Part shown: positions 8,565 to 16,675 of the stretch, in pieces
Numbering within the stretch: the first letter of the stretch is position 1
Layout: each line of letters starts with the position of its first letter
Assembly (NCBI RefSeq): GCF_022899355.1
Contig: NZ_JALJCK010000007.1
Location: forward strand, 186,001 to 250,000
Length of the DNA stretch: 64,000 nt
Source: Shinella yambaruensis
GTDB taxonomy: Bacteria; Pseudomonadota; Alphaproteobacteria; Rhizobiales; Rhizobiaceae
Direction of reading: 5' to 3'
Program-made: the position numbers and the translations under genes
The notes under the pieces: model-generated
The model's database searches: none
What the model was told of the DNA's origin: nothing
Seen by the model: only the letters and a program-made list of their open reading frames with translations

Positions 8565-9596
8565 ATGCCGGTTTTTCGTTGTGTTCTGGTCATCATTGCC
8601 CTGCTGGCGTCGTTCCTCCCCGCTATGGCGCGGACGATCACGGATGCCGCCGGGCGCATGGTCGAGATTCCGGACAAGGTGGAGCGGGTGCTCGCTGCCG
8701 GGCCGCCGGCCTCTGTTCTCGTCTATGTGCTGGCGCCGGACAAGCTTGCCGGCTGGGTGCGCGAGCCGAAGCCGGAGGAAAAGGCTTTCCTGCTGCCGTC
8801 CGTCCGCGACCTGCCGGTCTTCGGCCAGCTGACCGGCAAGGGCGGCACGGCCAATATCGAGGCGGTGCTGGCCGCAAAGCCCGACATCATCATCGATGTC
8901 GGCACGGTAAATCCCACCTATGCCTCGCTGGCCGACAAGGTGCAGGCACAGACCGGCATTCCCTATGTGCTCGTCGATGGTGCCTTTGCCAGGAGCGGCG
9001 CGATGCTGCGTGAAACCGGCGCCATGCTCGGCGTCGAGGCGCGGGCCGAAACGCTTGCCGCCTATGCTGACGAGAAATTCGCTGCGTTGGAAAAAGGCCT
9101 TGCCAATATTCCCACGGAAAAGCGGCCCTCGGTTTATTATGGCCGCGGCGGAGAAGGTTTGGAAACGGGCCTTGCCGGCTCGATCAACATGGAGCTGCTC
9201 GAAGCGGTCGGCGCGCGGAACGTCGCGGCCGCGGCGGGCAAGGGCGGCCTGACGCAGGTCTCGCTCGAACAGATCCTGTCCTGGAAGCCGGATACCATCC
9301 TTGCCGCCTCGCCGAAATTCGCCGAGGCGGTGAAGGATGATCCGCTCTGGGCGCAACTCGATGCCGTCAAGGCAGGCCGCGTCCATGTCACGCCGAGCCT
9401 GCCGTTCGGCTGGATCGATTCTCCGCCCGGCATCAACCGCCTGGTCGGCGTTTCCTGGCTGGAGCACACGCTCTATCCGGAAACGGTGCCGACTGCGCTC
9501 GATGAAGAGGTCCGGACTTTCTTCAAGCTGTTCTACCAGGTCGAGCTCAGCGACGCGCAGCTTGCAACCCTGCTCGGCAAGGGCGCGGCGAAGTAG
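8565..9596 (+). CDS. B12/siderophore-type ABC substrate-binding protein, probable molybdate/tungstate uptake (MolA-like, first copy)
   Basis: Periplasmic binding protein of 343 aa in the BtuF/FhuD/MolA fold group. A signal peptide of about 22 residues ends at PAMA, followed by the family start RTITDAAGRMVEIPDKVERV. Two lobes follow, with LEQILSWKPDTILAASP and DAVKAGRVHVTPSLPFGWID in the second. GGGAGAG precedes the ATG. The next gene, a permease, starts directly after its stop. The substrate assignment rests on neighbours (moeA, mop, ModA-like protein) and on an upstream ModE-box-like palindrome; sequence alone would also allow an iron chelate. Confidence 0.85.
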   Translation: MPVFRCVLVIIALLASFLPAMARTITDAAGRMVEIPDKVERVLAAGPPASVLVYVLAPDKLAGWVREPKPEEKAFLLPSVRDLPVFGQLTGKGGTANIEAVLAAKPDIIIDVGTVNPTYASLADKVQAQTGIPYVLVDGAFARSGAMLRETGAMLGVEARAETLAAYADEKFAALEKGLANIPTEKRPSVYYGRGGEGLETGLAGSINMELLEAVGARNVAAAAGKGGLTQVSLEQILSWKPDTILAASPKFAEAVKDDPLWAQLDAVKAGRVHVTPSLPFGWIDSPPGINRLVGVSWLEHTLYPETVPTALDEEVRTFFKLFYQVELSDAQLATLLGKGAAK

Positions 9597-10613
9597 ATGC
9601 GGCCATCCGCCGCCCTGACCGGTCGGCTCGCCGCAGTCGGCCTTCTGGGGCTTGGCATGCTGGCCCTCGCCTCCATGATGGTCGGCAAATATGGCGGCGG
9701 GTTGCAGCCGCTGCTGATCGCCCTGCGGCAGCTGGTGACGGGTGAGACGACGGACCCGCTGCTCGCCACCGTGCTATGGAACGTGCGCCTGCCGCGCGTC
9801 CTCGCCGCCATCGTCGTCGGGGCAGGGCTTGCGGCGGCGGGGGCGACCTACCAGGGCTTGTTCCGCAATCCGCTCGTCTCGCCCGACCTGCTCGGCGTGT
9901 CGGTCGGCGCCAGCCTCGGGGCGGTGCTCGGCATCTTTCTTTCGCTGCCGGTGTTCGCCATCCAGCTCGCCGCCTTTGCCGGCGGGCTTCTCGCGGTGCT
10001 GGTCGTCACGATCATCGGCGCGCTGGTGCGCGAGCGCGATCCCGTGTTGACGCTGGTGCTTGCCGGCATCGCCATCCAGGCGCTGATTGGCGCGGGCATC
10101 TCGCTGATCAAGGTGCTTGCCGATCCCTATGATCAGCTGCCCGCCATCACCTACTGGCTGCTCGGCAGCATGACGGCGATCACCCGCTTCGACGTGCTCT
10201 CCATCCTGCCGGCCGTCATACTCGGTCTCGTGCCGCTTGTGCTTCTGCGCTGGCGCATGAACATCCTGACGCTTGGTGACGAGGAGGCGAAGACGCTGGG
10301 CGTCGATACGCTGAAGACTCGCATCGTGCTGATCGCCGGCGCGACGCTGGTGACGGCGGCGACCGTTTCCGTGACGGGTATCGTCGGCTGGATCGGCCTT
10401 GTCATTCCCCATATCGCTCGGATGCTCGTCGGCCCGGATTTCCGCCGCCTGCTGCCCGCCGCCATGATGCTGGGCGCGGCCTATCTCATCGTCGTCGACA
10501 TGCTGGCGCGCTCCATCGCCGACATCGAAGTGCCGCTCGGCATCCTCACCGCCACGGTCGGCGCGCCCTTCTTCCTGTGGCTGCTGATCGCCGGAAAGCG
10601 AGGCTGGTCGTGA
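9597..10613 (+). CDS. FecCD/BtuC-type ABC permease (MolB-like, first copy)
   Basis: Inner-membrane permease of 338 aa with many hydrophobic helices, as expected for the roughly ten-helix FecCD family. It contains VRLPRVLAAIVVGAGLAAAG, FRNPLVSPDLLGVSVGASLG and the ATPase-contact region GIVGWIGLVIPHIARMLVGP. Its ATG follows the stop of the binding-protein gene with no gap, so translation is probably coupled. No ATPase gene follows it; the only one in the locus is at 13177. It resembles the second permease at 12153 throughout, so the two SBP-permease pairs probably arose by duplication or parallel recruitment. Confidence 0.88.
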   Translation: MRPSAALTGRLAAVGLLGLGMLALASMMVGKYGGGLQPLLIALRQLVTGETTDPLLATVLWNVRLPRVLAAIVVGAGLAAAGATYQGLFRNPLVSPDLLGVSVGASLGAVLGIFLSLPVFAIQLAAFAGGLLAVLVVTIIGALVRERDPVLTLVLAGIAIQALIGAGISLIKVLADPYDQLPAITYWLLGSMTAITRFDVLSILPAVILGLVPLVLLRWRMNILTLGDEEAKTLGVDTLKTRIVLIAGATLVTAATVSVTGIVGWIGLVIPHIARMLVGPDFRRLLPAAMMLGAAYLIVVDMLARSIADIEVPLGILTATVGAPFFLWLLIAGKRGWS

Positions 10614-10666
10614 CGCGACCCTTCCCGCGCTCCATGTCGCGGCAAGCGGGATCCAAGGGATGGGTC

Positions 10667-10876
10667 TCAGTCGACCGCGACCATCACGTCGGATGCCTTG
10701 ACGACTGCATAGGCTTCGCCGCCGACGGCAAGGCCCAGTTCGTCCACGGATTCATTTGTGATCGATGCGGTGACGATGGCGCCGCCGGCGACTTCGATGC
10801 GGACATGCGCGGTGGTCGCGCCCTTGGTCACTTCGACGATCTTGCCCTTGAGACGATTGCGCGCGCTGATCTTCAT
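10667..10876 (-). CDS. mop: Molbindin, Mop domain molybdate/tungstate-binding protein
   Basis: Single-domain TOBE/Mop protein of 69 aa starting MKISARNRLKGKIVEVTKGA and containing the family core ITNESVDELGL and YAVVKASDVM. Such molbindins form hexamers that bind several molybdate or tungstate ions in the cytoplasm and act as stores. The start follows GGGAGAG on the minus strand; an upstream frame extension is not needed. It is transcribed away from the second binding-protein gene at 11098, with a ModE-box-like palindrome between them that could control both. This small gene is the strongest single indication that the surrounding B12-type transporters handle molybdate or tungstate. Confidence 0.93.
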   Translation of the reverse strand: MKISARNRLKGKIVEVTKGATTAHVRIEVAGGAIVTASITNESVDELGLAVGGEAYAVVKASDVMVAVD

Positions 10877-11018
10877 GGAACTCTCCCGTATTGGCCTATG
10901 CAAAGGCACCGCCATAGCACATCAGCCCGCCTGGCGACTACCGTTCGAACCGGGAGAACAGTTCCGGCTTCGAAGGCATGTTCGGCAAGCCCGAGCAGCC
11001 TATCATCGCGCCATATGG

Positions 11019-11042
11019 CGTAATATTCTTTTAAATATAACG
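11019..11042 (+). promoter_or_regulatory. Candidate ModE box (Mo-box) between mop and the second binding-protein gene
   Basis: A 24-bp imperfect palindrome with CGTAATAT (11019-11026) and ATATAACG (11035-11042) around an 8-bp centre. It has the same length and outer CG pairs as the palindrome at 8529. It is 56 bp upstream of the ATG at 11098 and 143 bp upstream of mop on the other strand. Confidence 0.68.
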
Positions 11043-11097
11043 TTGTTGCCAGCCGGGGATACCTGCTATCCCTGAACCGTAAAGGGAGAACCCATCC

Positions 11098-12156
11098 ATG
11101 CTCGCACGCCTTGCCTCCGCCTCGAAGACCGCGCTCGCCATAGCCGGCCTGCTGCTCGCCACGCCCGCCTGGGCGGACCGGACGATAACCGACCAGATCG
11201 GCCGCGAGGTCCATGTGCCCGACCAGGTGAACCGCGTCGTCATCCTGCAGCATCAGACGCTCAACATCGCCGTGCAGCTCGATGCCATGGACAAGGTGGT
11301 CGGCGTGCTCGACGAATGGAAGAAGCAGCTCGGCGCGAAATATGTGCGACTGGCCCCGAAGCTCCCGGAACTCGCCATGCCCGGCGGCCTGACCAGGGTG
11401 AACATCGAGGAGCTGTTGACGCTGAAGCCGGACGTGGTGTTCGTCACCAACTATGCGCCGGCCGACATGGTCAAGCAGATCGAGGATGCCGGGCTTGCGG
11501 TCGTCGCCATCTCGCTGCTCGACGTGCCGCCGGAAGAGGCCGTCAAGATGAATCCGGCCGTCAAGGATGAGCCGGCGGCGATCGATGCCGGATTTGCGGC
11601 CGGCGTGCGGCTGATCGCCGACATCCTCGATCGCAAGGATCAGGGGGAAGCGATGATCGCTGTCACCAAGAAGAGCCGCGCACTCGTTGCCGAGCGCCTT
11701 GCCGACATTCCCGAGGACAAGCGCGTTCCCGTCTACATGGCCAATCCTGATCTCTCGACCTATGGCCGCGGCAAATATACCGGCTTGATGATGGAGCGTG
11801 CCGGTGCCCGCAACGTCGCCAACGAGATCGCCGGCTTCAAGCAGGTGACGATGGAGGACGTCCTCAAATGGAACCCCTCCATCATCTTCGTGCAGGAGCG
11901 TTATCCGGCCGTGGTCGACGAGATCAGGACGACGGCATCCTGGCAGACGATCGATGCCGTGAGGAACGGCCGCATCTCCCTGATGCCGGAATATGCCAAG
12001 GCCTGGGGCTATCCGATGCCGGAAGCCATGGCGCTCGGCGAACTCTGGATGGCGAAGGAGCTTTATCCCGAGCGTTTTGCGGATATCGACATGCAGAAGG
12101 AGGCGGATTCCTACTACAAGGAATTCTACCGCACCGACTACCGCGCCGGGCAATGA
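11098..12156 (+). CDS. B12/siderophore-type ABC substrate-binding protein, probable molybdate/tungstate uptake (MolA-like, second copy)
   Basis: Binding protein of 352 aa. A signal peptide of about 26 residues ends at TPAWA, then DRTITDQIGREVHVPDQVNRV. It shares the fold and the RTITD opening with the protein at 8565, but the two differ widely inside, so they may bind different ligands or different forms. The second lobe has VTMEDVLKWNPSIIFVQERY and the C-terminus an unusually acidic helix. AAAGGGAGAA precedes the ATG. The next permease gene starts inside its stop codon (ATGA). The ModE-box-like palindrome lies upstream. Confidence 0.86.
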   Translation: MLARLASASKTALAIAGLLLATPAWADRTITDQIGREVHVPDQVNRVVILQHQTLNIAVQLDAMDKVVGVLDEWKKQLGAKYVRLAPKLPELAMPGGLTRVNIEELLTLKPDVVFVTNYAPADMVKQIEDAGLAVVAISLLDVPPEEAVKMNPAVKDEPAAIDAGFAAGVRLIADILDRKDQGEAMIAVTKKSRALVAERLADIPEDKRVPVYMANPDLSTYGRGKYTGLMMERAGARNVANEIAGFKQVTMEDVLKWNPSIIFVQERYPAVVDEIRTTASWQTIDAVRNGRISLMPEYAKAWGYPMPEAMALGELWMAKELYPERFADIDMQKEADSYYKEFYRTDYRAGQ

Positions 12157-13187
12157 GCGGTGAGGATGCCGCGCAGCGGCCGGCCCGGGCGACGGTGGCC
12201 CTCCTCACGATCGCGCTGGCGGTTACCGCCATCGCCGCGCTCGGTATCGGCCGCTACGACATTCCTTTTGCGCGTGTGATCGCCATTCTGCTGGCGCCCG
12301 TCAGTCCGCCGGAGATTGCGGTCACGCCGATGGAGGCGAATGTCGTCTTCACGGTGCGGCTGCCGCGCATTCTTCTGGCCGTGCTGGCGGGGGCAGGGCT
12401 CGCCCTGTCCGGGGCGGCGCTGCAGGGTGTGTTCCGCAATCCGCTGGTCGGGCCGCAGGTGGTCGGCGTCTCCTCGGGTGCGGCCTTCGGCGGCACGCTC
12501 GCCATCCTGCTCAGCCTTCCGCGCTATGGGCTTCTTGCGTCCGCCTTCGCGTTCGGATTGTCGGCCCTCGTGCTTGTCTATGCCCTGAACGGCATCGTCG
12601 CACGCCGCAACATACTTGCGCTGGTCCTCGCCGGGGTCGTCGTCACCGGCTTCTTCGGGGCGCTGGTGAGCCTCCTGCAATATCTCGCCGACACCGAAGA
12701 CAAGCTTCCCGCCATGGTGTTCTGGCTGCTCGGCAGCTTCGCCACCGGGAACTGGGACAAGTTCGTTCTCGTCGCCGCGCCGGTGCTTGCCGGCAGCCTG
12801 CTGCTCATTGGCCTGCGCTGGCGCATCAACCTTCTGTCGATGGGCGACGAAGACGCCCGGACTCTCGGCGTTCGTGTCGAGCCGCTACGCTGGCTGGTGC
12901 TCGTGCTCGTTTCGTGCATCGTCGCCGCGCAAGTCGCGGTCAGCGGGATCGTCGGCTGGGTCGGGCTCGTCGTGCCGCATATGGCGCGTCTGCTGGTCGG
13001 GCCGGATCATCGCGTGATGATGCCGGCCTCGCTGATCATCGGCGCGCTCTACCTGCTGGTCATCGACACGGTCGCCCGCACGGCGACGTCAACGGAGATA
13101 CCGCTCGGCATTCTCACGGCGCTGATCGGCACACCGGTCTTCGCGTTGGTCTTGCGGCAGACCCAGCGAGGCACGAATGGCTTCTGA
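12153..13187 (+). CDS. FecCD/BtuC-type ABC permease (MolB-like, second copy)
   Basis: Permease of 344 aa with about ten predicted membrane helices. The conserved VRLPRILLAVLAGAGLALSG, FRNPLVGPQVVGVSSGAAFG and GIVGWVGLVVPHMARLLVGP match the first-copy permease segment by segment. It begins at an ATGA overlap with the binding protein and ends 11 nt inside the ATPase gene, so the three genes are tightly coupled. It should form the membrane dimer that docks the ATPase at 13177. Confidence 0.9.
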   Translation: MSGEDAAQRPARATVALLTIALAVTAIAALGIGRYDIPFARVIAILLAPVSPPEIAVTPMEANVVFTVRLPRILLAVLAGAGLALSGAALQGVFRNPLVGPQVVGVSSGAAFGGTLAILLSLPRYGLLASAFAFGLSALVLVYALNGIVARRNILALVLAGVVVTGFFGALVSLLQYLADTEDKLPAMVFWLLGSFATGNWDKFVLVAAPVLAGSLLLIGLRWRINLLSMGDEDARTLGVRVEPLRWLVLVLVSCIVAAQVAVSGIVGWVGLVVPHMARLLVGPDHRVMMPASLIIGALYLLVIDTVARTATSTEIPLGILTALIGTPVFALVLRQTQRGTNGF

Positions 13188-13968
13188 TCGCATCAGGCTC
13201 CGCCTTAGCAAGGCGGGCCATTCCTATGACGGCGAACGCTGGCAGTTCCGCGCGCTCGATCTCGATCTCGGCGCCGGCGAGATCACCGCCATCCTCGGCC
13301 CGAACGGCCGCGGCAAATCCACCCTGCTGCGCGTGCTCGCCGGTCTGTTGAAGCCGGCCTCCGGTGTCGTCGAAAGCAATCCGCGAACCGGTTTCGTGCC
13401 GCAGGAATTTTCCGGCTCCTTTCCCTATTCCGTGCTGGATATCGTGCTGATGGGCCGGGCACGGCACATCGCGCTGTTCGGCACGCCGGGCGTGATCGAC
13501 GTCGAGAAGGCGATGGCGGCGCTGGAGGCCACCGGCATGGCCGACTATGCCGCACGCAGCATCGGCTCTCTCTCCGGCGGCGAGCGCCAGCTGGTGCTGA
13601 TCGCCCGGGCGCTTGCCGGCGAGAACGACGTCTTGCTGCTGGACGAGCCGGCTTCCGCGCTCGACCTGAAGAACCAGGACATCGTGCTCTCCCTGCTCGG
13701 CAGGCTGGCCGACAGCCAGAAACTGGCGATCGCCTTCACCACGCACCAGCCGAACCATGCCTCGGCGATTGCGGACAAGGTTCTCCTGATGCTTCCCGAT
13801 ACGCAGACCTTGTTCGGCCCGACGGGGGCCGTGATGATGGAATCGAGCCTTGAAGCGCTCTATGGCGTTCCGGTTCGCGCTGTGCGTCTGGATGGCGCCG
13901 CCGGACAGGAGAGCGCCTTCGTGCCGCTGTTCCGCCGACGGATGCGCGAGGGAGATCCCCATGCGTGA
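13177..13968 (+). CDS. ABC transporter ATPase, MolC-like
   Basis: ATPase of 263 aa. Walker A GPNGRGKST is at residues 41-49, the Q-loop lies in FVPQEFSGSFPYSV, the signature is SLSGGERQ near 131, and Walker B is VLLLDEPAS followed by ALDLKNQDIVLSLL. The segments MGRARHI, SALDLKNQDIVLSLL and FTTHQPN resemble, from memory, Haemophilus influenzae MolC (HI1470) more than FecE or BtuD. That is the ATPase of a B12-type molybdate/tungstate importer. It is the only ATPase for two permease genes in the locus, so it may serve both. Its last 8 nt overlap the ModA-like gene. Confidence 0.88.
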   Translation: MASDRIRLRLSKAGHSYDGERWQFRALDLDLGAGEITAILGPNGRGKSTLLRVLAGLLKPASGVVESNPRTGFVPQEFSGSFPYSVLDIVLMGRARHIALFGTPGVIDVEKAMAALEATGMADYAARSIGSLSGGERQLVLIARALAGENDVLLLDEPASALDLKNQDIVLSLLGRLADSQKLAIAFTTHQPNHASAIADKVLLMLPDTQTLFGPTGAVMMESSLEALYGVPVRAVRLDGAAGQESAFVPLFRRRMREGDPHA

Positions 13969-14737
13969 TAGGGTCCGTGTCCTCGCCGCCGGCAGCCTGC
14001 GGCACGCCTTGCCCGAAATCGCTGCCGCCTTCGAGAAAGCCGGCGGGGCCGCGGTTTCCATCTCGCTTGGCCCGGCCGGGCTGCTGCGCGAGCGGATCGA
14101 GGCCGGTGAGCCGTTCGATCTTTTCGCCTCCGCCAACATGGCCCATCCGCAGCGCCTCGTTTCGATCGGATTGGCGAAGGACGCCCTCTGCTTTGCCCGA
14201 AACAGCCTCGCCATCATCGCGCGCGCCGATCTCGGGCTGACGACGGAGAATGTCGCCGACGTGCTGTCGAACCCTTCGATCCGCATCGGCACCTCGACGC
14301 CGGGCGACGATCCGTCCGGAGACTATGCGTTTGAGATGTTCGATCGCCTGGAGGCCGATCGCCCCGGGCTCGGCAACGCCCTGAAATCCCGCGCCCTGCA
14401 ACTGGTCGGCGGGCGCAATTCTCAACCCGGGCTTAGCGCGAGCGGCCTGATCGCAGATGGCGTCGTCGATCTTTTCCTGAGCTACGCCTCCAATGCGCGC
14501 CTGCACGCGAAAGACCCGGCGCTCACCGTTGTGCAACTGCCGGCCCGCCTTTCCCCGAGCATTTCATATGGCGTCGCGGTCCGGACCGCTGCCGGGCAGA
14601 GCGCCACGCTGCTCAAGGACTTTCTGCTGACGGAGCGTGCGGCGTCAATCCTGGTCGCCAACGGCTTTCTTCCAGAAAGCGGCGACCCGCTTGCCATCGG
14701 CAATGATGGCGCCCATCATCAGCCCATGCGCTCGTAG
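13961..14737 (+). CDS. ModA-like substrate-binding protein without a signal peptide
   Basis: Protein of 258 aa whose start MRDRVRVLAAGSLRHALPEI corresponds to the first strand of mature ModA-type molybdate-binding proteins. LRERIEAGEPFDLFASANM and a later hinge region follow the same fold. The ATG has GGGAG 7 nt upstream and overlaps the MolC-like gene by 8 nt. No export signal precedes the first strand, so it should be cytoplasmic. An in-frame TTG at 13850 would add a poor, arginine-interrupted hydrophobic stretch read out of frame from molC codons; I consider that unlikely. Possible roles are an intracellular Mo/W buffer or sensor (inference). The oxyanion-contact serine after AAG is retained. 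Confidence 0.8.
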   Translation: MRDRVRVLAAGSLRHALPEIAAAFEKAGGAAVSISLGPAGLLRERIEAGEPFDLFASANMAHPQRLVSIGLAKDALCFARNSLAIIARADLGLTTENVADVLSNPSIRIGTSTPGDDPSGDYAFEMFDRLEADRPGLGNALKSRALQLVGGRNSQPGLSASGLIADGVVDLFLSYASNARLHAKDPALTVVQLPARLSPSISYGVAVRTAAGQSATLLKDFLLTERAASILVANGFLPESGDPLAIGNDGAHHQPMRS

Positions 14738-14889
14738 GCACCGACGTCAGCCGTACCTCCGCGTCCGGCTTGTTTTCCGTCACCCGGATCCAAAGTGCCG
14801 CATGGACCTTTGCGGCCTCGGCGGCAGCTTGGCCGAGCGTCTTCAAGAAATGGCTCCAGGCGAAAACCGTGCGTCTCCTTGAGCGGGCG

Positions 14890-15351
14890 TCAGATGTTCA
14901 GCATCGTGCCGGTCTTGACCTCGCCCATCGAGACCATGGTGCGGAACTTCCTGACATTGGCACCTTCGAAGAACATGCGGCGCGTGAAATCCTCGTAGGC
15001 CGACATGCTGGCGACGATGACCACCAGGATGAAATCCGCCTCGCCCGTGACATAGTGGCATTGCTGGACTTCCGGAGCGTCGCGGAAGCGCTGCTTGGCG
15101 GCATCGATCGCATCGGGCGTTTCGCTGACCAGCTCGACCTGGACGATGATCGTCAGCGGCAGGCCGACGGCCTCCGGGGCGATCTGAGCGACCTGCGCCC
15201 GGATGACGCCATCCGCCTCCATGCGCCGGATGCGGCGCTGGACCGAGGGGGCGGACAGGTTCACCGCCTCGCCGATCTCGCGCTGCGGCGTCCGGTTGTC
15301 CTTCTGCAGGATGCGCAGGATGGCGAGGTCGAAGCTGTCGAGGGGCGCCAT
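14890..15351 (-). CDS. Lrp/AsnC family transcriptional regulator
   Basis: Regulator of 153 aa. The N-terminal winged helix-turn-helix covers residues about 5-60 (FDLAILRILQKDNRTPQREI, then SAPSVQRRIRRME), and an RAM ligand-binding domain with HYVTGEADFILVVIV follows. These proteins form octamers that respond to amino acids. It is transcribed away from dpaL, with an inverted repeat in the gap. It most probably controls the dpaL-M20-dtd operon and itself. The ligand may be 2,3-diaminopropionate, serine or a D-amino acid (inference from the target genes). Confidence 0.92.
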   Translation of the reverse strand: MAPLDSFDLAILRILQKDNRTPQREIGEAVNLSAPSVQRRIRRMEADGVIRAQVAQIAPEAVGLPLTIIVQVELVSETPDAIDAAKQRFRDAPEVQQCHYVTGEADFILVVIVASMSAYEDFTRRMFFEGANVRKFRTMVSMGEVKTGTMLNI

Positions 15352-15371
15352 GGCCTGTTTACCGGTGCGAG

Positions 15372-15419
15372 ATGAAAGATACTTGCATAACGAGGCCGAA
15401 AATACAGCCGAACTTTCAT
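15372..15419 (+). promoter_or_regulatory. Inverted repeat in the lrp-dpaL divergent promoter region
   Basis: ATGAAAG at 15372-15378 and its exact complement CTTTCAT at 15413-15419 are 41 bp apart centre to centre, about four helical turns. This is a plausible pair of half-sites for the adjacent Lrp-type regulator, which wraps DNA. The gap also holds AT-rich promoter-like DNA. Confidence 0.4.
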
Positions 15420-15466
15420 GTCTTTTGCACTAGCTTTGCGTGAATGCCAATCTGGAGCGTAACGCG

Positions 15467-16675
15467 ATGACCAACCCTTATCTCCCGAACACGCTTGAAA
15501 CGCACGGCCAGCCTCTCACCTCGCAGGATGCCGGGACGCTTTCTCCCGAGGCCGCCGACCGCGTCGCGAAGGTCCTGGCGCTGCGCGAAAACAGCGCGGC
15601 GACGCCGCTGCGCGCGCTGCCGGGGCTCGCCGGCGAACTGGGACTGACGTCGCTTCACCTCAAGGATGAAGGGTTCCGGCTCGGGCTCGGCAGCTTCAAG
15701 GCGCTTGGTGGCGCCTATGCCCTGATGATCCTCGTGCAGGAGGAGGCGAGCCGCCGCCTGGGCCGCGCCGTCAAGGTGGAGGAGCTGTTGTCTGCCGAGG
15801 TGCGCGCGGTCGCCGAAAGCATGACCTTCGCCTGTGCCACCGACGGCAACCACGGCCGCTCCGTGGCGCAGGGCGCGCAACTGATGGGCGCGCGCGCCGT
15901 CATCTTCGTCCATGCCGGCGTCAGCGAGGGGCGGATAGAGGCGATCGCACGGTTTGGCGCGGAGATGGTCCGCGTCACCGGAAACTATGACGATTCCGTC
16001 GCCGAGGCCGCGCGTGTTTCCACCGAGCGCGGCTGGACGGTTCTTTCCGATACGTCCTGGCCCGGCTACGAGCATATTCCGGGCCTCGTGGCACAGGGCT
16101 ACACCGCCATGGTCCGCGAGATCCTCGCCGTACTGGAAGAACCGCCGACCCACGTCTTCCTCCAGGCCGGCGTCGGTGGCTTCGCCGCCGCGGTCGCAGG
16201 CCACCTGGCGATGGTGCTGGGCGACCGGCGGCCGCATGTGACGGTGGTTGAGCCTGCCCGCGCAGCCTGCCTCTATGAAAGCGCCAAGCAGGGCAGGCCC
16301 GTGAAGGTCGATGAATCGCAATCGACGGTCATGGCCATGCTCGAATGCTACGAGCCGTCGCTGGTGGCCTTCCGCATCCTCGAACGCGTGGCAGACGGCT
16401 TCATGACGGTGGACGAGGATATCGCCGTTGAGGTCATGCGCCGGCTTGCCAATCCCCTGGCTGGCGATCCCGCGGTGGTCGCGGGCGAAAGCGGCGGCGC
16501 CGGTCTCGCCGGCCTCCTTACCGTCCTGAAGGACCCTGGTGCGGCCGCCGCTATCGGGCTTGGCCCCGAGGCACGAGCCCTGGTGATCAACACCGAAGGC
16601 GCGACGGACCCTGCGCTTTACCGGGAGATCGTCGGCAAGGACCCGGAGACGGTGCTGAAGGAGAACGCGGCATGA
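15467..16675 (+). CDS. dpaL: Diaminopropionate ammonia-lyase
   Basis: PLP enzyme of fold type II, 402 aa. The Schiff-base lysine is K78 in LGSFKALGGAYA, matching Lys77 of the E. coli enzyme. TDGNHGRSVA carries an active-site Asp near 125, and AGVGGFAAAVAGH is the phosphate/glycine loop. It converts D- or L-2,3-diaminopropionate to pyruvate and two ammonia, and relatives also act on D-serine. The ATG at 15467 follows GGAGCG; the earlier in-frame start at 15440 lacks a site. The next gene, an M20 hydrolase, overlaps by ATGA, and dtd follows the same way, forming a compact operon opposite an Lrp regulator. Confidence 0.93.
   Translation: MTNPYLPNTLETHGQPLTSQDAGTLSPEAADRVAKVLALRENSAATPLRALPGLAGELGLTSLHLKDEGFRLGLGSFKALGGAYALMILVQEEASRRLGRAVKVEELLSAEVRAVAESMTFACATDGNHGRSVAQGAQLMGARAVIFVHAGVSEGRIEAIARFGAEMVRVTGNYDDSVAEAARVSTERGWTVLSDTSWPGYEHIPGLVAQGYTAMVREILAVLEEPPTHVFLQAGVGGFAAAVAGHLAMVLGDRRPHVTVVEPARAACLYESAKQGRPVKVDESQSTVMAMLECYEPSLVAFRILERVADGFMTVDEDIAVEVMRRLANPLAGDPAVVAGESGGAGLAGLLTVLKDPGAAAAIGLGPEARALVINTEGATDPALYREIVGKDPETVLKENAA

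Noticed and set aside
13850-13960. N-terminal extension giving the ModA-like protein a signal peptide
   Set aside because: It would start at TTG inside molC, has no ribosome-binding site, and the hydrophobic stretch is short and broken by arginine. The ATG at 13961 has a good site.
14720-14846. Minus-strand frame ending in DVGAYE, a motif seen at the end of beta-helix surface proteins
   Set aside because: It covers only about 40 codons, partly antisense to the ModA-like gene, with no upstream domain. Most likely chance.
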